From Bacillus pumilus (GTDB lineage: Bacteria; Bacillota; Bacilli; Bacillales; Bacillaceae), in assembly GCA_001938995.1 (NCBI GenBank), contig MKZN01000021.1, positions 1 through 47,186 of the forward strand: a stretch of DNA of 47,186 bases, written 5' to 3'. This document shows positions 1 to 8,652 of the stretch, piece after piece. The position numbers and the translations under genes are program-made. The notes beneath the pieces were generated by a model, which was not told the origin of the DNA, did no database searches, and was given only the letters and a program-made list of their open reading frames with translations. Numbering within the stretch: the stretch's first letter is position 1; each line of letters opens with the position of its first letter.

Positions 1-34
1 TTATACTGATTGGATAACTCACTCTTTTTTTCAT
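1..34 (-). CDS. IS3-family transposase OrfA, N-terminal 11 codons only
   Basis: Partial gene cut by the window edge. It reads MKKRVSYPISI from an ATG at 34-32, preceded by a good Shine-Dalgarno (GGAGGTG) 8 bases upstream. The start resembles the helix-turn-helix OrfA of IS150-group elements, which binds the IS ends and is joined to OrfB by frameshifting. Eleven residues are too few for a firm family call; the flanking inverted-repeat-like end is the main support. Confidence 0.45.
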   Translation of the reverse strand, partial: MKKRVSYPISI

Positions 35-121
35 ACAAAAACACCTCCAAATTGTTTTCAAGTATGCTATACCCGAATTTCAACTTAAAGGTGTTTTTAT
101 TTGTCTCACATTATGGGGTCA
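1..121 (-). mobile_element. Terminal fragment of an IS3-family insertion sequence
   Basis: The left edge carries the upstream end of an IS reading leftward out of the window. On the minus strand one sees a probable inverted-repeat tip (TGACCCCATAATGTGAGACA, ending at about 121), then a ribosome site (GGAGGTG, 43-49), then the first codons of a transposase orfA. Ends starting TGACCCCATAA and orfA proteins starting MKKRVSYP are typical of the IS150 group of IS3 elements (family knowledge). The exact outer boundary is uncertain by about 10 bases, because only one end is visible and the target duplication cannot be checked. Confidence 0.55.
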
Positions 122-177
122 GTCCCCCCGTGCAAGGTTTTTTGATATGATAAAATAAACATCAAGGAGGGATGGTC

Positions 178-963
178 ATGAATGTCAATCTAACTGGAAA
201 AAAAGCATTGGTTGCCGCAAGCAGTCAAGGAATCGGAAAAGCGATTGCCATCGCCCTAGCAAAAGAGGGGGCAGATGTCACGATTTCAGGAAGACATGTC
301 CAAACGTTAGAAGAAACGGTAAAAGAATGGGCGCCGCACGTAACTGGCCGGCTAACCTATCAAGTATGTGATGTTTCTGATGCGAGCCAGATCAAGCAAC
401 TCGTGCAAACAGTTGCCGGTGAAGACGAGCACCTTGACATTCTTGTGAACAATACAGGTGGACCGAAAACCGGAACACTCACGACCTTAACCGATTCAGA
501 TTGGATAGAATCATTTGAACTTCATTTACTCAGCTACATTCGTTTATTAAAGGAAGCGTTACCTTATTTAAAAAAACGTGGCGGAAGAGTGTTGAATATT
601 GCTTCTGTCTCGGTCAAAGAACCGATACCAGGATTGATGCTGTCGAATACATTTCGACCAGCGATTGTTGGATGGACGAAAACTGTTGCCCAAGAGCTTG
701 CAAAGGACGGCATCTTCATAAACACACTTGCTCCTGGAAAAATTGAAACAGATCGTGTGAAGCATTTGGACAGTCAGCGTGCAAAAGCAGAGAATCAATC
801 GGTGGAGGACATCAAGGCTCAAGCGGAACGTGAAATCCCGCTTGGACGATACGGACAACCAGAAGAATTTGCGACATACGCGGCTTTTCTTTTATCTGAG
901 GCCAATACATATATGACAGGTCAAACGCTTGTGATTGATGGGGGATTGACCAAGTCTCTTTGA
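178..963 (+). CDS. Atypical short-chain dehydrogenase/reductase
   Basis: A 261-residue Rossmann-fold SDR, likely NAD(P)H-dependent and cytosolic; substrate unknown. The glycine-rich loop is AASSQGIG (13-20), the NNxG motif is NNTGG (91-95), and the C-terminus has the IDGG motif. The usual catalytic YxxxK is not present: the aligned stretch SNTFR (156-160) has Ser for Tyr and Arg for Lys, so activity may be altered. I chose ATG 178 over ATG 172 because AAGGAGG (164-170) lies 7 bases before 178 but only 1 base before 172. The stop TGA overlaps the ribosome site of ykwC, 13 bases upstream, so the two are probably co-transcribed. The IS end lies about 55 bases upstream. General family assignment is firm; function is not. 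Confidence 0.85.
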   Translation: MNVNLTGKKALVAASSQGIGKAIAIALAKEGADVTISGRHVQTLEETVKEWAPHVTGRLTYQVCDVSDASQIKQLVQTVAGEDEHLDILVNNTGGPKTGTLTTLTDSDWIESFELHLLSYIRLLKEALPYLKKRGGRVLNIASVSVKEPIPGLMLSNTFRPAIVGWTKTVAQELAKDGIFINTLAPGKIETDRVKHLDSQRAKAENQSVEDIKAQAEREIPLGRYGQPEEFATYAAFLLSEANTYMTGQTLVIDGGLTKSL

Positions 964-976
964 GGAGGAACATGGG

Positions 977-1846
977 ATGGCACAAATCAAAACAGTTGGT
1001 TTTATTGGTATTGGCGTAATGGGACGTAGTATGGCAGGACATCTCTTGGATGCTGGATATGAGGTGTTTATTTATACGAGAACGAAAGAAAAGGCGGCCT
1101 CACTTATTCAAAAAGGCGCGATGTGGAAACCTACAGTGAAAGACATCGCAGAAGTGGCGGATGCTGTAATCACAATGGTTGGTTATCCATCAGATGTTGA
1201 AGAGATTTATTTAGGGGAAAAAGGGCTGGTGAACCACGCAACAACAGGTACCTATTTGATTGATATGACGACGTCCAAGCCACAGCTTGCCAAAAAAATT
1301 GAAACGAAGGCGAAAGAAAGGGGAATATTTGCACTAGATGCACCTGTATCGGGTGGTGATATTGGTGCGAGGAATGGTACGCTTGCTATCATGATTGGCG
1401 GAGAAAAGAAAGTCTTTGAAGCTTGCCTTCCACTATTTCAGCAAATGGGCGAGAATATTCAATACCAAGGAGCTGCAGGGAGCGGTCAGCATACAAAAAT
1501 GTGTAATCAAATTGCCATCGCTGCAGGCATGATCGGTGTGGCAGAGGCAATGGTTTATGCGAAAAAATCAGGGCTTGATCCTGAAACTGTGCTAAAAAGC
1601 ATTACAACAGGTGCTGCAGGGAGCTGGTCCTTGTCAAACCTTGCGCCGAGAATGCTGAAAGGCGATTTTGAGCCAGGTTTTTATGTGAAGCATTTTATGA
1701 AAGATATGGGTATAGCACTTGAAGAAGCGGAGCTAATGGGTGAAGAGATGCCCGGGCTATCACTGGCGAAGTCCCTTTATGAGAAGCTTGCTGAAAATGG
1801 CGAAGAAAACAGCGGCACACAGAGCATTTATAAATTATGGGATTAA
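977..1846 (+). CDS. ykwC: Beta-hydroxyacid dehydrogenase, YkwC (3-hydroxyisobutyrate dehydrogenase-like)
   Basis: A 289-residue NAD(P)-dependent beta-hydroxyacid dehydrogenase, about the length of B. subtilis YkwC. The N-terminal Rossmann nucleotide loop is GFIGIGVMG (residues 8-16). The substrate-binding signature DAPVSGG lies near residue 122, and the catalytic-lysine region GSGQHTKMCNQ near 170; the all-alpha C-terminal domain follows. Family members oxidise small 3-hydroxy acids such as 3-hydroxyisobutyrate, 2-hydroxy-3-oxopropionate or 6-phosphogluconate; the actual substrate here is unknown. ATG 977 has AGGAGG 8 bases upstream. It follows the SDR gene by 13 bases and converges on ykwD, with a shared hairpin between them. 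Confidence 0.9.
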   Translation: MAQIKTVGFIGIGVMGRSMAGHLLDAGYEVFIYTRTKEKAASLIQKGAMWKPTVKDIAEVADAVITMVGYPSDVEEIYLGEKGLVNHATTGTYLIDMTTSKPQLAKKIETKAKERGIFALDAPVSGGDIGARNGTLAIMIGGEKKVFEACLPLFQQMGENIQYQGAAGSGQHTKMCNQIAIAAGMIGVAEAMVYAKKSGLDPETVLKSITTGAAGSWSLSNLAPRMLKGDFEPGFYVKHFMKDMGIALEEAELMGEEMPGLSLAKSLYEKLAENGEENSGTQSIYKLWD

Positions 1847-1877
1847 AAAAAGCTTGTCCCGAATGGGGACAAGCTTT
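1845..1877 (-). terminator. Rho-independent terminator of ykwD (may also stop ykwC)
   Basis: A perfect 12-bp stem AAAGCTTGTCCC / GGGACAAGCTTT (1849-1860 / 1866-1877) with a 5-base loop. The A-run at 1845-1850 gives a U-tract on the minus strand. On the plus strand the following sequence is only weakly T-rich, so termination is stronger for ykwD. Confidence 0.85.
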
Positions 1878-1881
1878 GATA

Positions 1882-2718
1882 TTATTTTCCGATGAATTGC
1901 TGCGTCCAGTAATGACCATCTTTCACATAACCAACACCAATGTGTGTGTAGTTTTTGTTAAGAATGTTTGCTCTATGGCCTTCACTGTTCATCCAAGCAG
2001 TGACCACTTCTTGAGGTGTACGTTGTCCTTGGGCAATGTTTTCACCGGCTGTTTTGTAAGTGATGCCAAATGCTTTCATTTGATCAAATGGTGAACCATA
2101 AGTCGGGCTTGTATGAGAGAAATAGTTTTTATCTTTCATATCTTGAGATTTTGCGCGAGCTGATTTGCTTAATTCCGTATCAATAGATAGCGCTTTTAAC
2201 CCTTGTTTTGCACGTTCTTTGTTTGTTAGCTCAACCACTTCTTGTTCAAACGCATTTAAGCTGCTGTCTGCTTTTGGTGCAGTTGTTTCCTTTTGTTCAG
2301 CTTTTGGCGTGCTTTGATTGTTTGTGTTTTGTTCAGCTTTTGGCGTGCTTTGGTTGTTTGTGTTTTGTTTTGCTGGTGTACTTGGTTTAGAAGCAGTTGG
2401 TTTTTTCACTGATTCTTGTTTTTGTTCATTTTTTGCTTTGTTTACTTCTTTCACTACTTTTGTACCTGTGACAGGCTGACCGCTTTTGATGAGCTTGTTC
2501 AAAAGAGCTTCGATCTCTTTTTGATTTGATTTACTTAGCTTATTCACATCTGAAGAGATTTGTAATTTTGCAGCTAAGGTTTGAAGATCAATCACTTGAT
2601 GCTTTACTTGTATGACATGTTTCAGGTTAAGCTCCTTTGCTTCAGCTGAGTGACCTCCAGTGAAAGTGATTAATGCAGCAGCTGTTAACGCTGAAAGAAA
2701 GAATGATTTCTTTTTCAT
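1882..2718 (-). CDS. ykwD: Secreted CAP/SCP-domain protein YkwD
   Basis: A 278-residue exported protein. Residues 1-27 form a signal peptide (MKKK, hydrophobic run, AEA cut site). A low-complexity Gln/Asn/Thr/Lys-rich linker (about 105-155) contains two copies of a 12-residue repeat. The C-terminal CAP domain (about 160-278) has the ELTNKERAKQG start, the HTSPTYG and GENIAQG motifs and the HRANILN motif with its conserved His. CAP proteins in Bacillus are extracellular or spore-associated with unproven function. The start was set at the MKKKSFF codon because AGGAGG lies just upstream; a longer reading adds 16 unlikely residues. Divergent from pbpH and convergent with ykwC. Confidence 0.9.
   Translation of the reverse strand: MKKKSFFLSALTAAALITFTGGHSAEAKELNLKHVIQVKHQVIDLQTLAAKLQISSDVNKLSKSNQKEIEALLNKLIKSGQPVTGTKVVKEVNKAKNEQKQESVKKPTASKPSTPAKQNTNNQSTPKAEQNTNNQSTPKAEQKETTAPKADSSLNAFEQEVVELTNKERAKQGLKALSIDTELSKSARAKSQDMKDKNYFSHTSPTYGSPFDQMKAFGITYKTAGENIAQGQRTPQEVVTAWMNSEGHRANILNKNYTHIGVGYVKDGHYWTQQFIGK
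2291..2362 (-). repeat. Two tandem 36-bp repeats inside ykwD
   Basis: Two in-frame copies (2291-2326 and 2327-2362) differ at one base and encode QNTNNQSTPKAE twice. A partial third copy follows. They lengthen the linker between the signal peptide and the CAP domain, and copy number is likely to vary between strains (inference). Confidence 0.85.
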
Positions 2719-3053
2719 TTTGTAAATCCTCCTAAAAACTTTGTTTTGTTTCCTCACAAAAATCATAACATAGATTTTTTGTTATAAACGTACCATCATC
2801 CTCCATTGACAAAGCCTCTTTGTCATTTTTGTTATAGTTGTAGAAAGATCCTCTTCATAGCAAAGGATAGGGAATTCTTCCATTTAAAGAAAACGAAATA
2901 AATATACCAATATTTTAAAGTGTTAGTATATTTTTTTGTAGAATAGGCATTGACAGCTTTTTTTCACTCGTTTCGCTGTAACAACTATTACAAAAGTGTT
3001 ACAATAATGAATGGTAATTGTAAAAGATTGAAAGGATGAGAGGAGCAACATAA
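2719..3053. other. Divergent ykwD/pbpH promoter region
   Basis: A 335-base AT-rich intergenic region between divergent wall-related genes. It contains a perfect 8-bp inverted repeat with a 3-base loop (TGACAAAG / CTTTGTCA, 2807-2825), a TTGACA at 2950-2955 without a well-placed -10, a possible pbpH -10 TACAAT (3000-3005), and a WalR-type box listed separately. I see no gene here. Confidence 0.6.
2987..3003 (-). promoter_or_regulatory. Candidate WalR (YycF) binding site
   Basis: On the minus strand the sequence TGTAACACTTTTGTAAT fits the WalR consensus TGTWAH-N5-TGTWAH with no mismatch. It overlaps the putative pbpH -10 region. WalRK governs wall-metabolism genes in Bacillus, and both flanking genes act at the envelope. 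Binding is inference from the motif. Confidence 0.45.
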
Positions 3054-5177
3054 GTGGGAGAGAAACAGCATCAAGGTGCTGCCGAGCAGAAAAAAATTAA
3101 ACGCCGGAACGCCTGGAGAATCAATCTCTTTTTCTTCGCTGTATTTAGTTTATTTGCTGTACTTGTGATCAAACTTGGTGTGCTACAAATCGTCAATGGA
3201 GAAGACTATAAAAAGCAAGCCAACCGAACAGAAGTCAAAACAGCATCATACCCGTCACCTAGAGGGAAAATGTATGACGCGAGAGGAAGAGTTGTCGTTG
3301 ACAACGAGAGTGTGCCTGCAATCGTTTATACATCAGAAAGCGGTGTGAAAGCGGAGGATAAGATTAAGGTTGCAAGAAAACTTGCGACTTATATAAAAAT
3401 GGATACTGATTTTTTAAGAGAGCGAGACATTCGAGACTTCTGGCTTGCCAGTCATCCAAAACAAGCAGATAAACTGCTAACAAAAGCTGAGAAAAAGAAA
3501 ATTAAGTCAGAAGATGTGTACCCGCTGCAAGTAGAACGGGTGCCAGAGGAAGAAATCAAAGCGATTGAAAAAGACAAGAACGAAAAAGCCGTTGCAGCCA
3601 TTTACCGCAGATTTACAGGTGGATATGCCTTTGAGCCTCAAATCGTAAAAGCAATGGACCCAAACGACCAGAAAAAAAAGGACGAAAAATTAGCGTTACT
3701 TGATGAAACAAAGGAATCAAAGCAAACTTCAAAAGTAAGTTTGACATATGAAGAGATTTCATTAGTATCAGAGCATCTTGATGAACTACCTGGTGTAAAT
3801 GTCATCAATGACTGGACGAGAAAATATCCATATGAAAAAACACTGTACAATGTACTTGGCGGTGTCACTACACCGGAGCAAGGGATCATCAAAGAGCGTG
3901 AAGATTACTATATGGCAAGAGGGTATTCGCGTAATGACCGGGTAGGGAAGAGCTATTTAGAATATCAATACGAAGATTTCTTGAATCCTGAAAAAGCGAC
4001 CGTTCAATATACACAAGTTGGCGGGAAGCTATTAGATGAAATTAAGCGAACAGAAGGACGACGAGGGCTCGATCTTGCACTGACATTCGATATGGAGCTA
4101 CAAAAAGAAATCGACAAGATCGTCGAATCAGAGCTTAGATCTGCCAGTGCGAGAAACTATATGATGGACCGGGCATTTGTTGTCATGATGGACCCTAACA
4201 CAGGCGATATACTCTCCATGTCAGGAAAGAAAATGGATGGGAGAGATGTCACAGATTACGCCATCGGGAACTTTACAACGCAATACGAGATGGGGTCTGT
4301 TGTGAAAGGAGCGACCGTGCTCGCTGGCTATCAGCACGGTATGTCACACAACCAAGGCTATACGGATACAGCGCTCTACTTTGCAGGGAATGGAAAGCCG
4401 AAAGGGTCTTACACTAATCTTGGATGGGTCAATGACCTTCAAGCGCTCAAAAAAAGTTCTAACGTTTATATGTACCAAGTGGCAATGAGAATAGCAGGCA
4501 TTACTTATCAAAAGAATGGCCCGCTACCAGCAAGATCTGATGATTTACAAAGAATGAGGAATTACTTTGCACAATTCGGTCTTGGTGTGAAAACAGGGAT
4601 AGATCTTCCGCAAGAATCAGGCGGAATGCTACCGCATCCTAAAACCGTCGGAGGACTTTTGCTTGATGAAGCTATCGGTCAGTACGACACGTATACACCG
4701 CTTCAAGTCGCACAATATATGTCGACCATAGCCAATGGAGGCAATCGTGTTCAGCCAAGAGTGGTGAAAAGCATTCATCTTCCAACGAATAAAGAAGAGA
4801 TCGGTCCTGTAGTGAAAAAATATGAGCCAAAGGTGCTTAATACGGTGAACAACACAAAAGCAGATATTGACCGGGTGAAAATGGGGCTGAAAATGGTGAC
4901 ATCTGCTGGCGGAACGGCCGCTGGTCGATTCGGACAGCATGATGTGGCAGGGAAAACGGGTACTGCCCAAACATTCTACTATGGCGCCAATCGCAACTGG
5001 TGGGGAAATGCCACGTATAATTTAACGTTTGGAGGATACTATCCTTCTACGAACCCAAAAGTGGCTTTTAGTGTCGTAACACCTTACGTATCAGATAGGG
5101 ACCCAATCATTAAAACCATCCCAAGTAAAATTGTGGATAAATATGTTGAATTACAGAAGAAATATGAAAAGCAATAA
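3054..5177 (+). CDS. pbpH: Class B penicillin-binding protein PbpH
   Basis: A 707-residue monofunctional transpeptidase that cross-links peptidoglycan during lateral wall growth; PbpH and PbpA are partly redundant for rod shape in B. subtilis. One N-terminal membrane anchor (about 22-44) is followed by the PBP dimerisation domain (about 55-330, with the PRGKMYDARGR stretch) and the transpeptidase domain. Catalytic motifs are all present: S415-VV-K418 (SxxK), S468-S-N470 (SxN) and K634-T-G636 (KTG). Length agrees with the B. subtilis protein. The start is GTG 3054 with an AGGATGAGAGGAG-type ribosome site. It is transcribed alone, ending at a strong terminator. Confidence 0.95.
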   Translation: MGEKQHQGAAEQKKIKRRNAWRINLFFFAVFSLFAVLVIKLGVLQIVNGEDYKKQANRTEVKTASYPSPRGKMYDARGRVVVDNESVPAIVYTSESGVKAEDKIKVARKLATYIKMDTDFLRERDIRDFWLASHPKQADKLLTKAEKKKIKSEDVYPLQVERVPEEEIKAIEKDKNEKAVAAIYRRFTGGYAFEPQIVKAMDPNDQKKKDEKLALLDETKESKQTSKVSLTYEEISLVSEHLDELPGVNVINDWTRKYPYEKTLYNVLGGVTTPEQGIIKEREDYYMARGYSRNDRVGKSYLEYQYEDFLNPEKATVQYTQVGGKLLDEIKRTEGRRGLDLALTFDMELQKEIDKIVESELRSASARNYMMDRAFVVMMDPNTGDILSMSGKKMDGRDVTDYAIGNFTTQYEMGSVVKGATVLAGYQHGMSHNQGYTDTALYFAGNGKPKGSYTNLGWVNDLQALKKSSNVYMYQVAMRIAGITYQKNGPLPARSDDLQRMRNYFAQFGLGVKTGIDLPQESGGMLPHPKTVGGLLLDEAIGQYDTYTPLQVAQYMSTIANGGNRVQPRVVKSIHLPTNKEEIGPVVKKYEPKVLNTVNNTKADIDRVKMGLKMVTSAGGTAAGRFGQHDVAGKTGTAQTFYYGANRNWWGNATYNLTFGGYYPSTNPKVAFSVVTPYVSDRDPIIKTIPSKIVDKYVELQKKYEKQ

Positions 5178-5181
5178 AGAG

Positions 5182-5214
5182 AAAGGAGCACTGCAAGAAA
5201 AAGTGCTCCTTTTT
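5182..5214 (+). terminator. Rho-independent terminator of pbpH
   Basis: An 11-bp stem AAAGGAGCACT / AGTGCTCCTTT (5182-5192 / 5202-5212) with a 9-base loop and a T-run. Confidence 0.9.
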
Positions 5215-5246
5215 GCTGAAAATATGGACGTTTCACAAGAAATTGG

Positions 5247-5274
5247 AAGGAAAATACGGTTTTTCTAGCGAATC
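5247..5274 (+). promoter_or_regulatory. Sigma-H promoter of kinA
   Basis: AAGGAAAAT (5247-5255), a 14-base spacer and GAATC (5270-5274) match the sigma-H pattern (RNAGGAWWW, 12-14 bases, GAAT). kinA is a known sigma-H gene in B. subtilis, which makes the assignment likely. Confidence 0.75.
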
Positions 5275-5332
5275 CTTTTTATACATCAATCTAAGGACAA
5301 CCCTAAAAAAATAAAAGGAGGGTCGGACGACG

Positions 5333-7162
5333 ATGGAACAAAAAATGAAAGATTCGAATCAATTGTACTCGAATATTGATTTACATGCCGTTCTTTCTTC
5401 TAATGGCCGCTTTCTCTACATTTCTTCCAACTGTAAGCAGCTTTTGCTCTATGAACAAAAGGATTTACTAGGGTGTTACTTAAAAGACTTTGTTCACTCA
5501 GAAGATCAATTTCTCGTCGAAAGCTATTTTTATAATCAGCACATGCTAGAGATTTGTCACTTTAGACTGCTTAGAAGTGATCTAACAGCTGTTTGGGTAG
5601 AAGCAAGCATTGATTTTGTTGCTTGTGATGTATCAGATCATGAATTAGGTAGAGAAATGATCCTAAAAATGAGGGTGCTGGATGCTGATCCTCAAACAAC
5701 AGCAGTACACACAAAATCGAAAGCATCTGAACAGTCAGTAGGCCGGCTACCGGCTTTCCAACATGTCAGTGAAGCTGAAAAATTAATTGCGATGTTGCCA
5801 AATCCATTATGTATTACGACGTTAGGGAAAATTGTGTATGCAAATGATGCGATGCTGAATTTAATGGGCGTATGCACAAGAGGCGAAATGATCGGTAAGT
5901 CTGTCTATGATTTTATAGTAGAGGATTATCATGACATTGTCAGAAGCCGAATTTCAAGGTTGCAGCAAGGCCTTCCAGTCGGGATGATTGAGCAAATATG
6001 GAAGCGGGAAGATGGAAGTACCGTTCACATTGAAGTCAAATCGTCTCCCACCATCTATCAAAATCAGCAAGCAGAGCTTTTGCTACTGGTTGATATCTCA
6101 TCACGCAAAAAATTCCAAACCGTACTTCAAAAAAGCAGAGAGCGGTATCAGCTCCTCATTCAAAATTCAATTGATACGATTGCCGTCATTCATGATCAGA
6201 AATGGGTGTTTATGAATGAATCGGGCATTAAATTATTTGAAGCGGAACATTACGATAAATTAATAGGAAAGGGTATTTTTCACCAAATCCATTCTTGTGA
6301 TCAGCAAAAAGTCAAAAAAAGCTTATCTCGTATCATTGATAGAACATCAGATTCTGAGATCGTCACCATGAGCTGTCATACCTTTAAACACCGGCTCATC
6401 TATACAGAGATGGTTTGTATTCCAACCACCTTTTTTGGAGAAACAGCTGTTCAAATTATTTTACGAGATATTTCTGAACGAAAGCAGACAGAAGAACTCA
6501 TGCTACGATCTGAAAAATTGTCGATCGCAGGTCAATTGGCAGCAGGCATTGCTCATGAAATCAGGAATCCATTAACAGCCATCAAGGGCTTTCTACAGCT
6601 TATAAAACCAAAGACAAAAGACCGTGATCAGTATTTTGACATCGTCTTCTCAGAGCTCAGCCGGATTGAGATTATTTTGAGTGAACTGTTAATGCTAGCA
6701 AAGCCGCAGCAAACAGCATCCATGCAGATGCTTGATTTAAAAAAGATCATCGGTGAAGTGACTGCTTTATTAGAAACGCAGGCTAACTTGAACGGGATTT
6801 TAATGAACACAAATGACATCGAGGAGGATCTCCTAATAAATGGGGATCAAAATCAGCTAAAACAAGTGTTTATTAACTTAATCAAAAATGCTGTAGAATC
6901 TATGCCAGATGGCGGAAAGGTCGACATTACCGCCAAAGCAGAAAAAGGCGGGATCCGAGTGACCATTAAAGACGAAGGTGTCGGGATTCCTGAATCTGTC
7001 ATGAAGCGAATCGGAGAACCCTTTTTAACCACAAAAGAAAAAGGGACAGGGCTTGGTCTCATGGTGACATTTAATATTTTAGAAAATCACAACGGCACGA
7101 TTAGTGTCGATAGTCAGCCTGAGAAAGGCACAGCGTTTCACATCATGTTTCCTGCAAAATAA
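5333..7162 (+). CDS. kinA: Sporulation sensor histidine kinase KinA
   Basis: A 609-residue soluble kinase (606 in B. subtilis) that feeds phosphate into the Spo0F-Spo0B-Spo0A relay at the onset of sporulation. Three PAS domains occupy about 15-120, 140-262 and 265-385. The HisKA dimerisation domain follows, with the phosphorylated His in GIAHEIRNP at residue 408. The ATPase domain contains the N box INLIKNAVES, the G1 box DEGVGIP, the F box EPFLTTKEKGTG and GLGLMV. No membrane segment is present. ATG 5333 has AAAGGAGGG 10 bases upstream. A sigma-H promoter precedes it and a shared terminator separates it from convergent patA. Confidence 0.96.
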   Translation: MEQKMKDSNQLYSNIDLHAVLSSNGRFLYISSNCKQLLLYEQKDLLGCYLKDFVHSEDQFLVESYFYNQHMLEICHFRLLRSDLTAVWVEASIDFVACDVSDHELGREMILKMRVLDADPQTTAVHTKSKASEQSVGRLPAFQHVSEAEKLIAMLPNPLCITTLGKIVYANDAMLNLMGVCTRGEMIGKSVYDFIVEDYHDIVRSRISRLQQGLPVGMIEQIWKREDGSTVHIEVKSSPTIYQNQQAELLLLVDISSRKKFQTVLQKSRERYQLLIQNSIDTIAVIHDQKWVFMNESGIKLFEAEHYDKLIGKGIFHQIHSCDQQKVKKSLSRIIDRTSDSEIVTMSCHTFKHRLIYTEMVCIPTTFFGETAVQIILRDISERKQTEELMLRSEKLSIAGQLAAGIAHEIRNPLTAIKGFLQLIKPKTKDRDQYFDIVFSELSRIEIILSELLMLAKPQQTASMQMLDLKKIIGEVTALLETQANLNGILMNTNDIEEDLLINGDQNQLKQVFINLIKNAVESMPDGGKVDITAKAEKGGIRVTIKDEGVGIPESVMKRIGEPFLTTKEKGTGLGLMVTFNILENHNGTISVDSQPEKGTAFHIMFPAK

Positions 7163-7188
7163 AAACAACGGCAAGAGAGCCGTTGTTT
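7161..7188. terminator. Bidirectional terminator between kinA and patA
   Basis: A 10-bp stem AAACAACGGC / GCCGTTGTTT (7163-7172 / 7179-7188) with a 6-base loop. A-rich sequence precedes it and T follows it, so it can serve both convergent genes; it touches the patA stop codon. Confidence 0.8.
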
Positions 7189-8360
7189 CATCTGTCTAAT
7201 GAAAGTGTTGAACGCTTTTCGAGCACAAATTGTTCTAGGCGGTCCAGTCCTTCTTTCAACGTTTCAAGTGAGTAAGCATAGGAAAGGCGTACATATCCTT
7301 CGCCTAATGGAGAGAAAGCAGAGCCAGGTACAACAGCTAGCCTAGTACTTTCTAACAGCTCCATGCAGAAATCAAATGAACTTAGCCCAAACGATTCAAT
7401 GGAAGGAAAAATATAAAAAGCACCAGAGGGCTTAATGACCGGAAGCCCCATAGAAATGAGCCGGTCATATACATAATCGAGTCTTTTCTTATATTGCTCC
7501 CTCATGATCAGTGCATCATCCACACCATTTGTTACCGCTTCAAGTGCCGCCTTTTGTGAGATGGCGGAGGCACAGGAGACGTTATATTGATGTACTTTCA
7601 ATACATGTTTAGCAATCGGAGCTGAAGCAAATAAAAAGCCAATTCTCCAACCGGTCATGCTATGAGATTTTGACAGTCCGTTGATCACAATCGTTTGCTC
7701 CTTTAAGAAAGAGGCAATTGAATGATGCGGCCGATCAAATGTCAGTTCACTATAAATCTCGTCGGATAGAATAAAGATATCTTTGCCTTCAAGTAACTGG
7801 GCAATTTCCTTTAATTCCTCTTCTGAAAGAGTGACACCTGTTGGATTTGAAGGGTAGGGGAGAACAACACATTTTGTCTTGTCCGTTAATGCTTCCTCAA
7901 TGAGCTTAGCATTTAATTTAAAACCTGCATTCGTTGTGTCAATATGAATGGGCGTTGCCCCGCACATTCGAATGATGGGTTCATAGCCGGGATAAACAGG
8001 TCCTGGTAAAATGACCTCATCCCCCTCAGTCAAAATGGTTCGAAACGCAGCATCAATCGCTTGACTTGCGCCAGTTGTGACAATGATTTCCGACTCAGCA
8101 TCATAATCAAGATGAACCTTCCTCTTGATGTATTGTTGAATCGCTTGTCTAAGCTCTAGAAATCCAGCGTTATGTGTATACGAGGTGAAATTCTCGTCGA
8201 TGGCTGTTTTGGCAGCTGTTTTGACATGATGCGGCGTATAAAAATCCGGCTGACCGATCGTCAATGACACAACATCCTCATATGACGATACGAGATTTGA
8301 AAATGTTCGAATGCCTGAAATTTCAATATCCTTTACTCTTGGATTCAGCAAATGCTCCAT
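7188..8360 (-). CDS. patA: PLP aminotransferase PatA (N-acetyl-LL-diaminopimelate aminotransferase)
   Basis: A 390-residue fold-type I aminotransferase of the aspartate aminotransferase superfamily. The PLP lysine is K231 in NGLSKSHSMTGWRIG. Other signatures are YPSNPTG (Asn binding PLP), LSDEIYSEL (Asp/Tyr) and the C-terminal substrate arginine in YVRLSYA. In B. subtilis it is assigned to the acetylase branch of diaminopimelate/lysine synthesis, making N-acetyl-DAP. The other enzymes of that branch, DapH and YkuR, are encoded about 18 kb downstream here. ATG 8360 has AAGGTGA upstream on the minus strand. Confidence 0.92.
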   Translation of the reverse strand: MEHLLNPRVKDIEISGIRTFSNLVSSYEDVVSLTIGQPDFYTPHHVKTAAKTAIDENFTSYTHNAGFLELRQAIQQYIKRKVHLDYDAESEIIVTTGASQAIDAAFRTILTEGDEVILPGPVYPGYEPIIRMCGATPIHIDTTNAGFKLNAKLIEEALTDKTKCVVLPYPSNPTGVTLSEEELKEIAQLLEGKDIFILSDEIYSELTFDRPHHSIASFLKEQTIVINGLSKSHSMTGWRIGFLFASAPIAKHVLKVHQYNVSCASAISQKAALEAVTNGVDDALIMREQYKKRLDYVYDRLISMGLPVIKPSGAFYIFPSIESFGLSSFDFCMELLESTRLAVVPGSAFSPLGEGYVRLSYAYSLETLKEGLDRLEQFVLEKRSTLSLDR

Positions 8361-8652
8361 TTCTCATCACCTTAAACATTTATGTTTTTATCCTATTTTA
8401 CCATTCACTACATCAATGTCACCTGTAAATGGCGTTGGATATCGTTGTATGTAGTCTATTCTCCTATACATTCCATCATGAGTCATATATTGAAGAAAGA
8501 GCAACATTTATTATAGCGTAACATGCTCGGAAAATACAGGCTGTCCTGAAGATGATTAGAAAACTGAAAAACTGCACACACTGAAAGAACAAAAGAAACC
8601 AGTCATGCAAGTGGCATGTGCAGACATACGATCTCCTGAAGGAGGACGATAC

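Noticed and set aside
8604..8618. CATGC-AAGTG-GCATG inverted repeat before the CDF gene, considered as a metal-regulator operator
   Set aside because: Only 5-bp arms, and it matches no CzrA, MntR or Zur site that I know.
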